From assembly GCA_022925895.1 (NCBI GenBank), contig JAKSYS010000630.1:1-36772 (forward strand): 36,772 bases of DNA. Reading direction: 5' to 3'. The first letter of the stretch is position 1. Each line of letters starts with the position of its first letter. Positions 19,586-29,573 of the stretch are shown piece after piece. The stretch is from Fragilaria crotonensis (taxonomy: Eukaryota; Bacillariophyta; Fragilariophyceae; Fragilariales; Fragilariaceae). The position numbers and the translations under genes are program-made. Under the pieces are notes generated by a model, which was not told the DNA's origin, made no database searches, and saw nothing but the letters and a program-made list of their open reading frames with translations.

Positions 19586-20738
19586 TCAGTGTTGAGCACC
19601 ATTCGCAGCAGTGGCAGCCTTTACTTCGGAGCTCATGCGATCAGGACTATACTCCGGTGGCGGCTCTTTTCCACAACGTCTGAACAAATAGGCAACTTCG
19701 ATGTCCTTGGTAATGGGGATAATCAAATCCCTATAGATAAACTCGATCACAGTTGGATCCACTTTCCCGTGTTGTTTTCGGCCGTCCATGGCCTCAACAG
19801 CCGCCACAACTGCAGATGCAGCAGCTGCAGCTACGATAGCGGTATTCTCGTCAGTCACCTCTTCCATTTGTAAAGAAGCGCTGAGCAGGGGTTCTCGTCC
19901 ATACGTCGCTGCCTTCAACCTTGCCCGTCGAATCACCATCTTTTCTACTGGTGCATTAGTTAGCAACGCCATGACACCATCGGCGTCGTTCGCATCCACC
20001 AGTCGTTGATAGCCTTCCGGATCTCCACGGTATTTGGATTCCGCCACAAACTTCCCATAGTGCACTCGCCTTGAAAGGGCTTGCAAAGCCGCGATATCAC
20101 ACAGCGTGCAAGAGCCATGTTGTTCATCGTCCCCGAGAGTCGTGAGCGAAGGGATGATTGTGTCAATATATTTTTGTAATAGTATTTGATTGAAGTTGAC
20201 CTTGGCAGCATTTGAGGCCAAGATTTCTGGATAATCTAGCTTGGGAAGATTTTCCACTGGACCGTCAGGCAATCGTTCAGGGAAGAAGGCAGCCTCTTCA
20301 GGCGAAGTATAGCGTCGCATTCCACAGTGAAGTGCTTCCTGGCGAGGCAAGTGAGAAGAATTCGGTTGGAAGGCGAGAAATCAATCACGGGTGTTATAAA
20401 ACTGAACTTACGGTGCCCATTAGCATGTACTCTAGAAAGCTCAGTTCGCCATCGCCATCCTTACTACCTAAGGGACAGCCCAGATCACCGAATCCACCCT
20501 TCTGATAGACAATATCATTTCGGCGAAACTGCGCTCGTTCAATCAATGCAAAGATGATGGTCTCCTCCTGGCGGATGAGTGTCGATCGAATAGATTCGAG
20601 GCTCAAAATTTCCGAAGTCTTTACACACTCATCATCGATCGCCATGTTTTGCGATACAAAAGTTGGAGTTTGAGGCCCCCATGATGCAAAGGCCCTGCAT
20701 GTGGTCATGAGTGAGAATAAGAACAGCAGGACCGGCAT
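19586..20738 (-). CDS. Chorismate mutase (AroQ eukaryotic type), plastid-targeted
   Basis: Exons 20738-20412 and 19586-20338, joined in phase 0 across a 73 bp intron (20339-20411, GTAAGT...CCAG); 359 residues. It converts chorismate to prephenate, committing the shikimate pathway to Phe and Tyr. The N-terminus [20 protein letters not shown] is a signal peptide with an AF cleavage motif, pointing to the plastid. Conserved segments match plant and fungal AroQ enzymes: [20 protein letters not shown] with the catalytic Arg (residue 51), [37 protein letters not shown] with catalytic Arg and Lys, and the end [14 protein letters not shown]. The GDDEQHGS loop corresponds to the allosteric Tyr/Trp region of the yeast enzyme. 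An Ala-rich insertion lies before the last helices. The ATG at 20738 is chosen because the upstream extension begins with GTG. Confidence 0.93.
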
Positions 20739-21114
20739 GGCGAAAAACCGACTGTCGACTTTCGCAAGACACACTCGTCACAGTCACACAATCTATTTTT
20801 CCATTTCATCAATGTATTGTCGCTTTCAGTACATGCCAAACATGCTCATGTCCAGATGGAAGGTAGCGGTTCGCTCCACCGTCAACCGAAATTTGCTGGA
20901 ACGCGGCCCGGGTCAGGGGTCAGGGCTCGAATTGTGAGTAGATTACTGTACTGTGTACTGTAGCAACGTCGTGTCTGGAGTCTGGACGCCAGCCGCCGAT
21001 GTCGCCTCACAACCGAAGTTGAGAAATAAATGGCGTGCTGCCCTTGCTTGTCGCAGTGTTTGCCCCCTGAAGCAAGTCGCTACAAGCAGCAACTCACGAA
21101 ACATTCAACACACC
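20739..21114. promoter_or_regulatory. Bidirectional promoter between chorismate mutase and LSM7
   Basis: 376 bp between the two divergent ATGs, with no coding content of its own. No reliable TATA box; a short GTAC cluster near 20944-20962 (TACTGTACTGTGTACTGTAG) lies nearer the LSM7 side. Shared regulation is possible but unproven. Confidence 0.5.
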
Positions 21115-21508
21115 ATGAGTGACAACAAGAAACCACCACCAAAAAAGGAAAGCATCCTGGAGCTTCAAAAGCTCATGGATACGACGGTGAGAGTCAAGTG
21201 TGTCGGAGGGCGGGAGTTACAAGGAATCTTGAGGGGCTATGACGAGCTCGTCAATCTCGTCCTTGATGACTGCGACGAATTCTTGAGAGGTAAGATACGA
21301 AGGAACGTTGCTTGAAATCAATTTTGCCCGGTTCTTCTTAACGGATTGCTAACAATATCTTGCAGATCCTGAAGATATGGAACAAGTGACAGACAAAACA
21401 AGAAAGCTAGGCCTCGTGGTTATCCGCGGAACTCAAGTATCATTAGTTTCGCCAGAGGAGGGAATGGAGGAGATAGCCAACCCATTTGTACAGCAAACAG
21501 GGGAATAA
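21115..21508 (+). CDS. LSM7: LSm7, Sm-like core protein of U6 snRNA and mRNA-decay rings
   Basis: Exons 21115-21289 and 21366-21508 across a 76 bp intron (21290-21365, GTAAGA...TGCAG, phase 1); 105 residues, the usual LSm7 length. It carries the Sm1 motif (MDTTVRVKCVGGRELQGIL, RGYDELVNLVLDDCDEFLRD) and the Sm2 motif (KLGLVVIRGTQVSLVSP). LSm7 is part of the nuclear LSm2-8 ring on U6 snRNA and the cytoplasmic LSm1-7 ring in decapping (established). The ATG at 21115 begins MSDNKKPPPKKES, as in orthologues; the longer upstream open frame is rejected as leader sequence. Confidence 0.95.
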
Positions 21509-22016
21509 AATGAATTTGATCGCGATCCCGAGTAATAGTAGACAGCTATCATCGTTTTGTCGAGATGTTGCTATCGCATTAAGACTATGGCCATGGACCT
21601 ATCGTAACACACAACCCGCGACCTAGTACTACTGAGTGCTCGAGCATTGCGAATGTCACAGTGTGCTATTAGGGAGACGACAGCGCAATGACTTCATTCT
21701 TTGTTGTTGTTATTCGTTATTCATAATTTCATAGAGGTCATTAAGGAGGTGGTCGAGAAGGCGAGACCAAGGACTGTACTCAGCACTGTACAATTTACTG
21801 GTGTACCGTAGAATCCAAACGGAGCCTTTACATTCTGTACTGAGGACCTTATACAACGTATCATACCCATTAACGGGGAACGGGGTAGTCTGCAGTGTGC
21901 AGTACTGCTTGATAGTGCTACGGTAGTTCCTGGGGTGACTGTCCTAGTACAGCAGTAGTCAAAAAATACGAGGGACTTCACATTTTCGATCGCCGATCCA
22001 ATTTTGTCAATTCACC
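21509..22016. other. Intergenic region
   Basis: Between the LSM7 stop and the TrmB-like ATG. GTAC words occur near 21760-21800 and 21945. The promoter of the next gene should be in the right half. No gene or structured RNA recognised. Confidence 0.4.
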
Positions 22017-22902
22017 ATGAAGGTATTGTCAATGCAACTATTTTCATGCATTTTTCTCAGCCTGTTCCTCCAATGCCCTGCCTTTATCCTGATACGTACA
22101 GAGCGACAATTGTTGTCAGTACTGGCAGATACAATGTACACTATCAACGACGAAAGTTGTCCGCCAACGGACGAAACCATATTGAAGACTCTCATACATC
22201 GAAGCTGCAATTCCATAGACAACTTTCTGGAGCACAAACCCATCGCAGCACACACACGGTCCGCGTTTGATCTTATCAAGGAAATTGTTGACCCCACAAA
22301 AGATGTTGTTCTGGATAGTGGTTGTGGAACCGGTCGCTCGACGATTTTGTTGGGCGAAATGTATCCTGACAAACAAGTGATAGGAGTTGATCGATCTTTT
22401 GTTCGACTCAATAAAAATGTGAGACTGAGGAACGAGAATGACATTTCATTCGAAGAAAGTCTTCGACCCTTTCAGGCAGTTTCATCCAACGTTGTTTTGA
22501 TGCGCGCCGAGTTGGCAGACTTTTGGCGATGTTGTTTGCACGAAGGTTGGCATGTATCACACCACTACTTACTCTATCCGAATCCTTATCCTACGAAAGC
22601 TCGCATTAAACAGCGCTGGTATGGACATCCAGCCTTCCCATTGATCCTTCAACTGGGTGGTGTAATAACGGTGCGTTCCAATTGGGAGGGCGCGAGTTTG
22701 CGAAGTCGGTGGAGTACGCAAGCGAAGCCTTGGACCAAAGCGGCCTTGTGCACAACTACGCGTTACCGTACCTAGAAGATGCCAAGATGGGACCCACTGA
22801 ACGCTTAGACAAGTCCCAAGCGTGGACCAATTTTGAGAAAAGTACGATGATGCTGGAGAGCCAACATTTGAGCTATTGCTTCGACCAACACGCACCAAGT
22901 AA
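22017..22902 (+). CDS. TrmB-like tRNA (m7G46) methyltransferase, plastid-type presequence, two frameshifts
   Basis: The protein starts MKVLSMQLFSCIFLSLFLQC followed by PAFILIRTER: a signal peptide with an AF motif, suggesting plastid import. It continues with a SAM-binding VVLDSGCGTGRSTILLGEMY segment and a TrmB-like NVVLMRAELADF...SHHYLLYPNPYPTKARIKQR region. TrmB enzymes methylate N7 of G46 in tRNA. Near 22687-22692 (GGGAGGGC) the frame must shift by one base to continue with REFAKSVEYASEAL, and again near 22836-22842 (GAAAAG) to reach KYDDAGEPTFELLLRP and the TAA at 22900-22902. Both look like single-base losses in short homopolymers: sequencing/assembly errors or a recent pseudogene. The unshifted frame stops at 22775. 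The exact substrate is inferred. Confidence 0.7.
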
Positions 22903-23298
22903 GCCATCTTATCACATCCATGTAGCATAGTTGAACGCATCACATCCAGTGGAGTTCATCTGTGCTACATCAATTCATCCTGGCGACAACATGGACTTCG
23001 CCAAGCTGATTAGCAACCTGGAATCATAGGAAAACCAGGTATGTATGCATGCAGTACTTGTACTGATTCCTGATACTGTACGGAACCTACGTATACAGTA
23101 CGGAGTACTCCAGTACTGTACTCCGAATACCAGGTAGACGGTAGTCTACTGGAACGGCTTTTTTTGTAGTCACACTCAAAATGATTGATGGTCCAGGTTC
23201 CTGGTCAATGAATTGTGAGCGCGTCTTATCGTATTCGAACTGAACGTTACCTGTTAGCAGTGCTGTGATCATTGTCTACATAGTCCTTAGGACCAACC
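22903..23298. other. Intergenic region with GTAC cluster
   Basis: Non-coding. GTAC words are dense at 23053-23150 (GTACTTGTACTG, ACAGTACGGAGTACTCCAG). The promoter of the AAA+ gene is expected in the last 100 bp. No gene seen. Confidence 0.4.
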
Positions 23299-25316
23299 AT
23301 GAAGCGTCGGACATGCTCAAATTTGTCTCTGGTAGTCTTGTTGCAATGGAGCTTGGTTGCGTCAGCCTTCTCACCTATTTATGCGCGGTCGTCGTCCTTC
23401 TCCAAGCATTCCGACGGATATCTTGCAGCTGAACCAGATTCCGAAGTCGCGGCAGACAAGCCGGACCTCGCGCAGAATGAAATCTACGTTCAAGGCCTCA
23501 TTAACAATCTTACCACGGCTCTTGATCGGTGGGTAGTAACTGGTTCTCCAGTCAAGGTGAGGACAGTCTGTTTTATTCCACGTAATTTAATTTGTAATGG
23601 CACATGCCACGAACCCCTGCAAAAGCTCACAAAGCAAACCTGAATAGAAAACCCAAGTTCAGAATATTCTCTACCAAATTAGGCGCGAGTCCAAGTCAGA
23701 TGCCCTGATAGTGAGTGCAACCCGCCTTGCTCAAAGCGCTGGTTTTCCTTTAGACGAGAACAAGGAGTTGGGCAAGACAGATGCCGAGGCACGACGCAAA
23801 GGAGTTGACGCTCGCAAGGAGTGGGAGGAATTTCGAGAAGCTGTCGAGCAGGTGGGGCAGTTAGTGGGTCGCACGAAAGACGACTCACGGTCAGCGTTGA
23901 CATCACGCAGGAATGGCGACCGCAAACGAGATTTGTTCATGGGGGACGTTGACGACCGCCTAGTACCAGACAATCTGGAAAAAGATGCAAAGCAAGAGCC
24001 GATAGTTAATGTTGACACAGCGAGCAAAATTAATGGACTCAGTATGGTCAGCCCTTCCAAGGGCCCGAGAAACTATTTCAAGCTTGGCGAAGATGCATTG
24101 GTGGATGCGCAATTGAGAACCTCTGAAATGGTAGCGAAGTCGGGAGCTGATTTTGATGGGGAAATGCTTGGGATTGGAGGATTGGATGAAGTTCTGGCTC
24201 AGGTTAAGAGACGAATTTGGGTCCCCTTGGCAGCCCCGCCGGTTTTACTGCAAGAGCTGGGTATCTCGCCAGTAAGGGGCCTCCTACTCTATGGCATGCC
24301 CGGTTGCGGCAAAACACTCATCGCTCGAACAATTGGTCGAATTCTGTCTCCAGTTCGACCGGTGACTGTTGTGAGTGGCCCTGAACTGATGGATAAGTTT
24401 GTCGGTTCCAGCGAACAAAACGTTCGTAAGGTCTTTGACTCGCCACCTCCAATCTACGACCATGTTCGTGTTCACGAGGTTGACGATGGCAAAGCTTTGT
24501 CAACTGTAGCATTGCATGTCATCATTATGGACGAATTCGATGCAATGGCTCGGACTCGAGGTGGTAAAGCAGGCTCTGGCGTTCAAGGTGACGCGGGTGT
24601 TGCTCGTGACTCAGTAGTCAACCAAATCCTTGCGAAGATGGATGGGGTTGACCCGCTACCAGTTCCAACACTAGTGATTGGCATGACAAACAAGCGCAGC
24701 CTAATCGATCCCGCACTTCTTCGACCTGGAAGATTTGAGGTACGGCCATCCTTATGCGGAGATATTGCCATGTATTTGCTTTCTAATCAATTTTGACTCG
24801 CAGGTACAAATTGAAGTTCCCCCTCCTCGGACGCAAGAGCAACGAGTAAGCATTTTGAAGGTTCACACGAGAAGCATGTTCGAAGCAGGGAGGCTGCTGG
24901 TCAGAGAGGCACCCAAAGGTTCTACGGCTGGTCGAAAAGTGATGGTGAGTTCAACGTTAGGGTTGTTGTTATTGTTGCATTGCTGGAAGTACCTTTTCTG
25001 AACGAGCCTCGCTCCTAAGCAGATGGTCGATACCGAGGATGTACCGAGCTACGAAGAACTATTAAGTGAAATTGCTAGAGATTGCGAAGGCTTCTCAGGC
25101 GCTTCGCTTGCTGGAGTTGCTCGTGCTGCTGCCAGTCACGCATTGGAAAGATCTGTCAATGGGTTCTCGATGTCACCTTCTGGCAGCGAATCGATGCTCG
25201 ATTGTTTGGTGACTAAGGAAGATCTGCTGCTGGCGATTATTGATGTCAATGCAAGCAGCGGTGACTCCGACTGGGCAATCCAAGTAGAACCCCAGAACGC
25301 GACAACACCAGTGTAA
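23299..25316 (+). CDS. Plastid-targeted NSF-like AAA+ ATPase with a single AAA domain
   Basis: Four exons: 23299-23556, about 23690-24739, 24804-24944, 25023-25316; about 580 residues. Introns 24740-24803 and 24945-25022 are canonical and in phase. The first acceptor is ambiguous (AG at 23682 or 23689); 23690 keeps phase. The presequence LSLVVLLQWSLVASAFSPIY carries a near-canonical ASAFAP motif, so plastid import is likely. A charged helical region precedes an NSF D1-like AAA module: LGIGGLDEVLAQVKRRIWVP, Walker A GMPGCGKT (about 288-295), FVGSSEQNVRKVF, Walker B HVIIMDEFDA (about 364-373), sensor-1 MTNKRSLID and the arginine-finger motif LLRPGRFE, then a C-terminal helical lid. NSF/Sec18 disassembles SNAREs with an N-domain and two AAA rings; here the NSF N-domain and the D2 ring are absent. 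Substrate unknown. Confidence 0.85.
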
Positions 25317-25600
25317 GACTATTTATGCAACATCTCGCCTCCGCTTTCATTTCGTGTTATGGTACTCTACTCTACTGTACCGCGTGTACAAACCGAGTCA
25401 AGAATAGTAACAGTGAACACATGCGACCAGTTGTGGTCGTCATCTCCGAGCTTCGATTTTGTCGTGTGACACAAATAACGCGTAAAGTTCTTCAATGCAG
25501 GTGTCAACGTCAACTTAGTAGTTTTCAATGTTGGGGTCGATAGCAAGCTTCCCTTCACGTTAAACACGTTGCGCTTCTTGCGCGACAACATCAAAGCAGT

Positions 25601-26682
25601 CTAAGCAATCTGCTTCAGCCCCTCTTCTTTCTCCGACTCTTCTTCTGGAGGCGACGTCTTAGGCAAAGGGTGCTGAACATCTGGCATCTTCGACAAGAGA
25701 GCCGCCCGCACCAAGTCAGCCAACTCAGTTTCTGACTTTCCGGCAGGATTGATTGGCTTATGAATGTGGATGTGCAGCTTTCCTCTACCGGGCTGGACGG
25801 GAAATAGCGAATTAGCAGGCATTATCGCGTACGTGTGTGACAAGGAAATTGGGACGATAGGAACATTTGCCTTTGTGGCCATGGAGAAGATACCACCCTT
25901 GAAATCCATCAATCGCCCGTCTAGTGATCGCTGACCCTCCGGGAAGGCCATGAGTGGAACACCCTTCTTTAACCATGCTATGCCTTCCTTGAATGTTCGA
26001 AGTTGAGACCTTCGGTCTTCACGATCAATCAGTATATGATGCCCCTAAAAACGGAACGAGTGAGGATTATCTGCAGACAATATGCCCTGATGACACGATA
26101 AATACGTACGCCCTTAAGTTGTTGACCAATACACGGGACCTTCGCCAACTCTGCCTTGGCAATGAACTTGAATACTGGGTCCAAAAGGGTGCAGATAATA
26201 GGAATGTCCAACCAAGAGGCGTGGTTGGCAACGTAAAGGCAAGGCCCTTGTCCCTCTCGGACTGCATCGGTATCGCCAGAGACGGTAGGGCGTGACATGC
26301 ACATCGTGAGCCAAATTCGAGACCATATTTTGCCTGTGTAGTCGAAGACGGCCCTGTTGGGATCCAAGGTCTCGTTCATCCGATAAATCATGTCGACAGT
26401 TGACATGGCGAGCATCCATATCGGTCCGGTCACGAGCGACGCCATCAATGTGACGACGCCAAAGGCATTAACAATCTTTTCCTTTTCTCCTTCTCCGAGG
26501 GTGAAAAGAGGTTTGACTTCCTCCCTTGACAAGGCGAAGTTCTTGGCCATTATGTCATTCGCTGGAATGCTAGCAAAAAGTGGTCTTTGAACGTTTGTGC
26601 AGGTTTGTACGCTGGGGACGAAGCCCTGAACAGACAACACTGCCAGCACAAACACAGATGCTGTCTTTGGAATGTAGCTCAT
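25601..26682 (-). CDS. Plastid 1-acyl-sn-glycerol-3-phosphate acyltransferase (LPAAT/PlsC family)
   Basis: Exons 26682-26110 and 25601-26044, joined in phase 0 across a 65 bp intron (26045-26109, GTACGT...TTTTTAG); 338 residues. It transfers an acyl group to lysophosphatidate to make phosphatidate, the precursor of plastid glycolipids and phosphatidylglycerol. Catalytic motif I is NHASWLD (153-159, NHX4D); motif III is FPEGQRS (about 225-231, usual form FPEGTRS). A membrane segment lies near 72-92. The N-terminus [20 protein letters not shown] followed by FVPSV is a signal peptide with a Phe at the cleavage site, indicating plastid import. The ATG at 26682 is chosen because the longer open frame upstream lacks ATG-initiated presequence logic. 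The gene is convergent with the AAA+ gene (284 bp between stops). Confidence 0.9.
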
Positions 26683-27316
26683 AGTCCTAGTTAAGTTACA
26701 AACTGAGAGAATGCTGAAAGCTATAGTATGGTGAGAAACGAGAAACCAAGGTGTCACCAAGAGTATATCGAATAATGTCGAGAGTTGAGGATTCATTTGG
26801 CAATTGGCACAACTTATAAAACTGAATACTGTAGTACTCGTTCCAGGTGTGTACCAGTACACGGTATGCATTTGGAAACGTCACTCTTAGATTTGTAGGT
26901 TGTAGCTACGGGCAAGATCGTACTTCGAACTCAAGATTCAGGGGTCTGTATGTCTGTATGGATTCCATGGCACAACCTACAAGTACAAGTACTGCACTGT
27001 TCGGCAGAGCAGCAGCGTGATGAAGTCGAGTATGCATATCGTACGGAGTACTTGTATGTTCATACCTGTACTGGTATGCTCCTTCGAGTATGTACTACTG
27101 GAGTACGTACGTATAAGGATTTCATGCTCCAAAACATGCAACACCATAGGAAGGGGTACGTGGAGACTAAGGTATGTCGAAACAATACGGAGACTCCACT
27201 AGAATTACCGAAACATTGTAGTACTGTAGTTATACTACGGTAGAGAGATTGCAGCCACATTCGAAATTCCTAGGTTGCGAAACCCATCGCATGTATGATT
27301 TGAATTATCTAATCAC
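26683..27316. other. Intergenic, GTAC-rich
   Basis: Promoter side of the acyltransferase gene (right after 26683), then GTAC-dense DNA at 26830-27110 (GTGTACCAGTACACGG, ACAAGTACAAGTACTGCAC). No gene seen up to the Crypton remnant. Confidence 0.4.
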
Positions 27317-29573
27317 CTAAATTTGAAGATTGGGATTGAGAGTCCCATTGTTTTTGTCTTTCCGGAGTCTATTTATAATCTCCGTCACACTTGTTTGAGG
27401 GCCATAGACATTGTAGATCATGTCTATGGCCCGTTGCGAACTGTGCCCCAAGCTCACAAGGTTGCGAATCACATCCCAGATCACCTTCCGTCTCGAGTAC
27501 TTATACTTCACCTGCCCTCGCTCGGTTTCGGGAGAAAAGCCTTGCAGGCTTTCTCCCCCCGACCCCGTGTAGATACTCATTCCACAAGTCGTAAAGACTT
27601 CGTGGATTCGGCATGAGGGTTGCGGGATTCGTCATCGCGAGGGCAGGCCGGAGCAAAGCACGTTCGAGAGCCTCGGCACCCTGATCGTCAACACCAGCAG
27701 CTGCAGCAGCAATTGCAGCTGCAGTAGCTGCCGTTGCTGCTGCAGTTGCTGCTGCTCCCCCCGGTGGTCTTGGCACACGTCGCGCTGGCTGCAGTGCAGC
27801 CCTCCTGACATTTCCATTGATTATGTGGAATCCTCGTTCCATCGCTTGCAGTATTCCAGCAATATCGTTTCGAATTTCAACGTTCTCGCGTCGAAGACTC
27901 AAAAAACCGCTTTGCAACTGAAGCATCCAGTTTTGAAGTTGGTCGCCACTCGCTTGATTGTTCTGTAGAAGTCTCTGGTTCAGTCTTCGCATGCTCGGCC
28001 CTTGTAGAAAATTGATTGTCTCGCCTGCAGGTTCTCCATTTTCATTCTCCGCTCCCACAGCATCACCTTCGATACTTGTTGTTGGAATCTCATCAATGAA
28101 GACTGTACCTTGATTGCCGCTCACTAAAACTGGCACCTTCGAAATCGGATTCTGACCTTCGGCAATAACAATTCCCGTTTCCGACAATTCCCTCTTCACT
28201 CGATCTCGGTCTCCTGTTGAAATGAAATCAGAAGCAACACTCGAAAACACAAGCCAAAGCACAGCCTTACCCAGCACAATTGCTGTCGAATCCGGAAGTC
28301 GTCGCCGAATGTTAGGAACGACTTTCGTTAGAATAAATGTTGTCATGACATTCGAGTTGCAAATTGAATTATTGATCAAGTAGTAGCAAGCTCCGCCCAT
28401 ACACAGTTTCTCCGCCACCTTGCAATCTGGATAGGGCAGTTCGACATCGTCGTATCGATCCGAAACCCGTCCCCTTCCTTTCCAACGGCCTCTCGTGTCC
28501 TTGTCGTCCTTGGAGATTCCGCATCGACGAACATGAGTGGAAGCGAACTTGCGAATAGAGTGACTTCCAAGAAGACCTCCGGACCGGAACTCCTCCATTC
28601 GCAATACTTTCTGACCGAATATATTCTGTGCAGTTTCCTTGGCCTTGAGCCCGCCACCAGGTACTGTGATATCATCAGAGAATGCAAAAACGTAAGGCGA
28701 GGCCATCGCCGTCGCATTCGATCTCAAGTTGAATTCAAGCCACAAACCCAAACTGATGCATGAATACGCAGAAAATTGGGTTCATACTCCCAAGCACAAT
28801 CTGCCATGGTGCATCCCTTTCATCCTGTACATTCTTACTCCAGTTTAACCTTGTTTTCAATGCATTCTCAAAATTGTCGTGAACACGAATGTGGTCCATC
28901 ACGACCTGTGTAGTATCATCAATTCTGGCAATCATGTGAAACTGAAAGTTGATAAGCGCCGGCATTCCAAGCTTCCAAATCCCTGAACTATGAGAACCAC
29001 CAAATGTCTTGAAAACTTCATGCAAACGTCGAAACTCCCTTTCTTCCATTGGACGCCGCGTCTTCGATTCTGCTCCTTGTTTCCTCGCTTCCAGCTTCCT
29101 AAGATACTTAACAAAATCGTTCACTTCGGCACACTTCGTAGGATTTCCATCATTTGAACCTGCTCTCCAACCATGCAAACGATCTGGCATATAGAATGAA
29201 ATAGCTTTTTCCAAAAGGCAACAGTGTTAGCACGTACCAAGGGTCGAATCGCCAACTGTGGCCCGGGGTCAGGAACTCTGAAAGTTCTTATGTTCAACCA
29301 TCGCATCAGTTCTTCTGGGGTCACCTGCCTCTTCTCGTTGTCAGTATACACTCGCCCATAGTCATATTGCTCCCCTGGACCCAACCGATGGACGCTCGAC
29401 ATCAAACTGTCCAAGATTCGCTTGTAAACCTTCTGACCTCTCATGGTGATCCGTGTCTTGAATGGTGTCAAAAAATAACAAGAAATCATGCATTCGATAT
29501 CAACAATCATGTTGTTCTTTTCTGGTACACATTCTACGATTCTACGTCCGATGCCAGGTTGCATCCGAAGCAA
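27317..29573 (-). pseudogene. Crypton-type transposon: tyrosine recombinase with GCR1_C-like domain, frameshifted
   Basis: Four consecutive minus-strand frames (29573-29121, 29214-28735, 28751-27501, 27580-27317) make one protein with three frame changes. Catalytic features of a tyrosine recombinase are visible in order: an Arg in FHMIARIDDT, a Lys in LNWSKN, GSHSIRKFASTHVRRCG (HxxR), DTRGRWKGRGRVSDRYDD (W/H box and tyrosine). A coiled segment and an Ala-rich run follow. The C-terminus has SLYDLWNEYLHGVGGRKPAR and KYSRRKVIWDVIRNLV, which resembles the GCR1_C DNA-binding domain found at the C-terminus of fungal Cryptons. No RT or RNase H accompanies it, and no flanking repeats were identified. 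Its frame opens at TTG, so the true start is uncertain. It is dead unless the indels are assembly errors. Confidence 0.75.

Noticed and set aside
20953..21114. Longer N-terminus for LSm7 using the upstream open frame
   Set aside because: LSm7 proteins start shortly before the KKESILELQK segment; the upstream codons show no conserved feature and would add about 54 residues.
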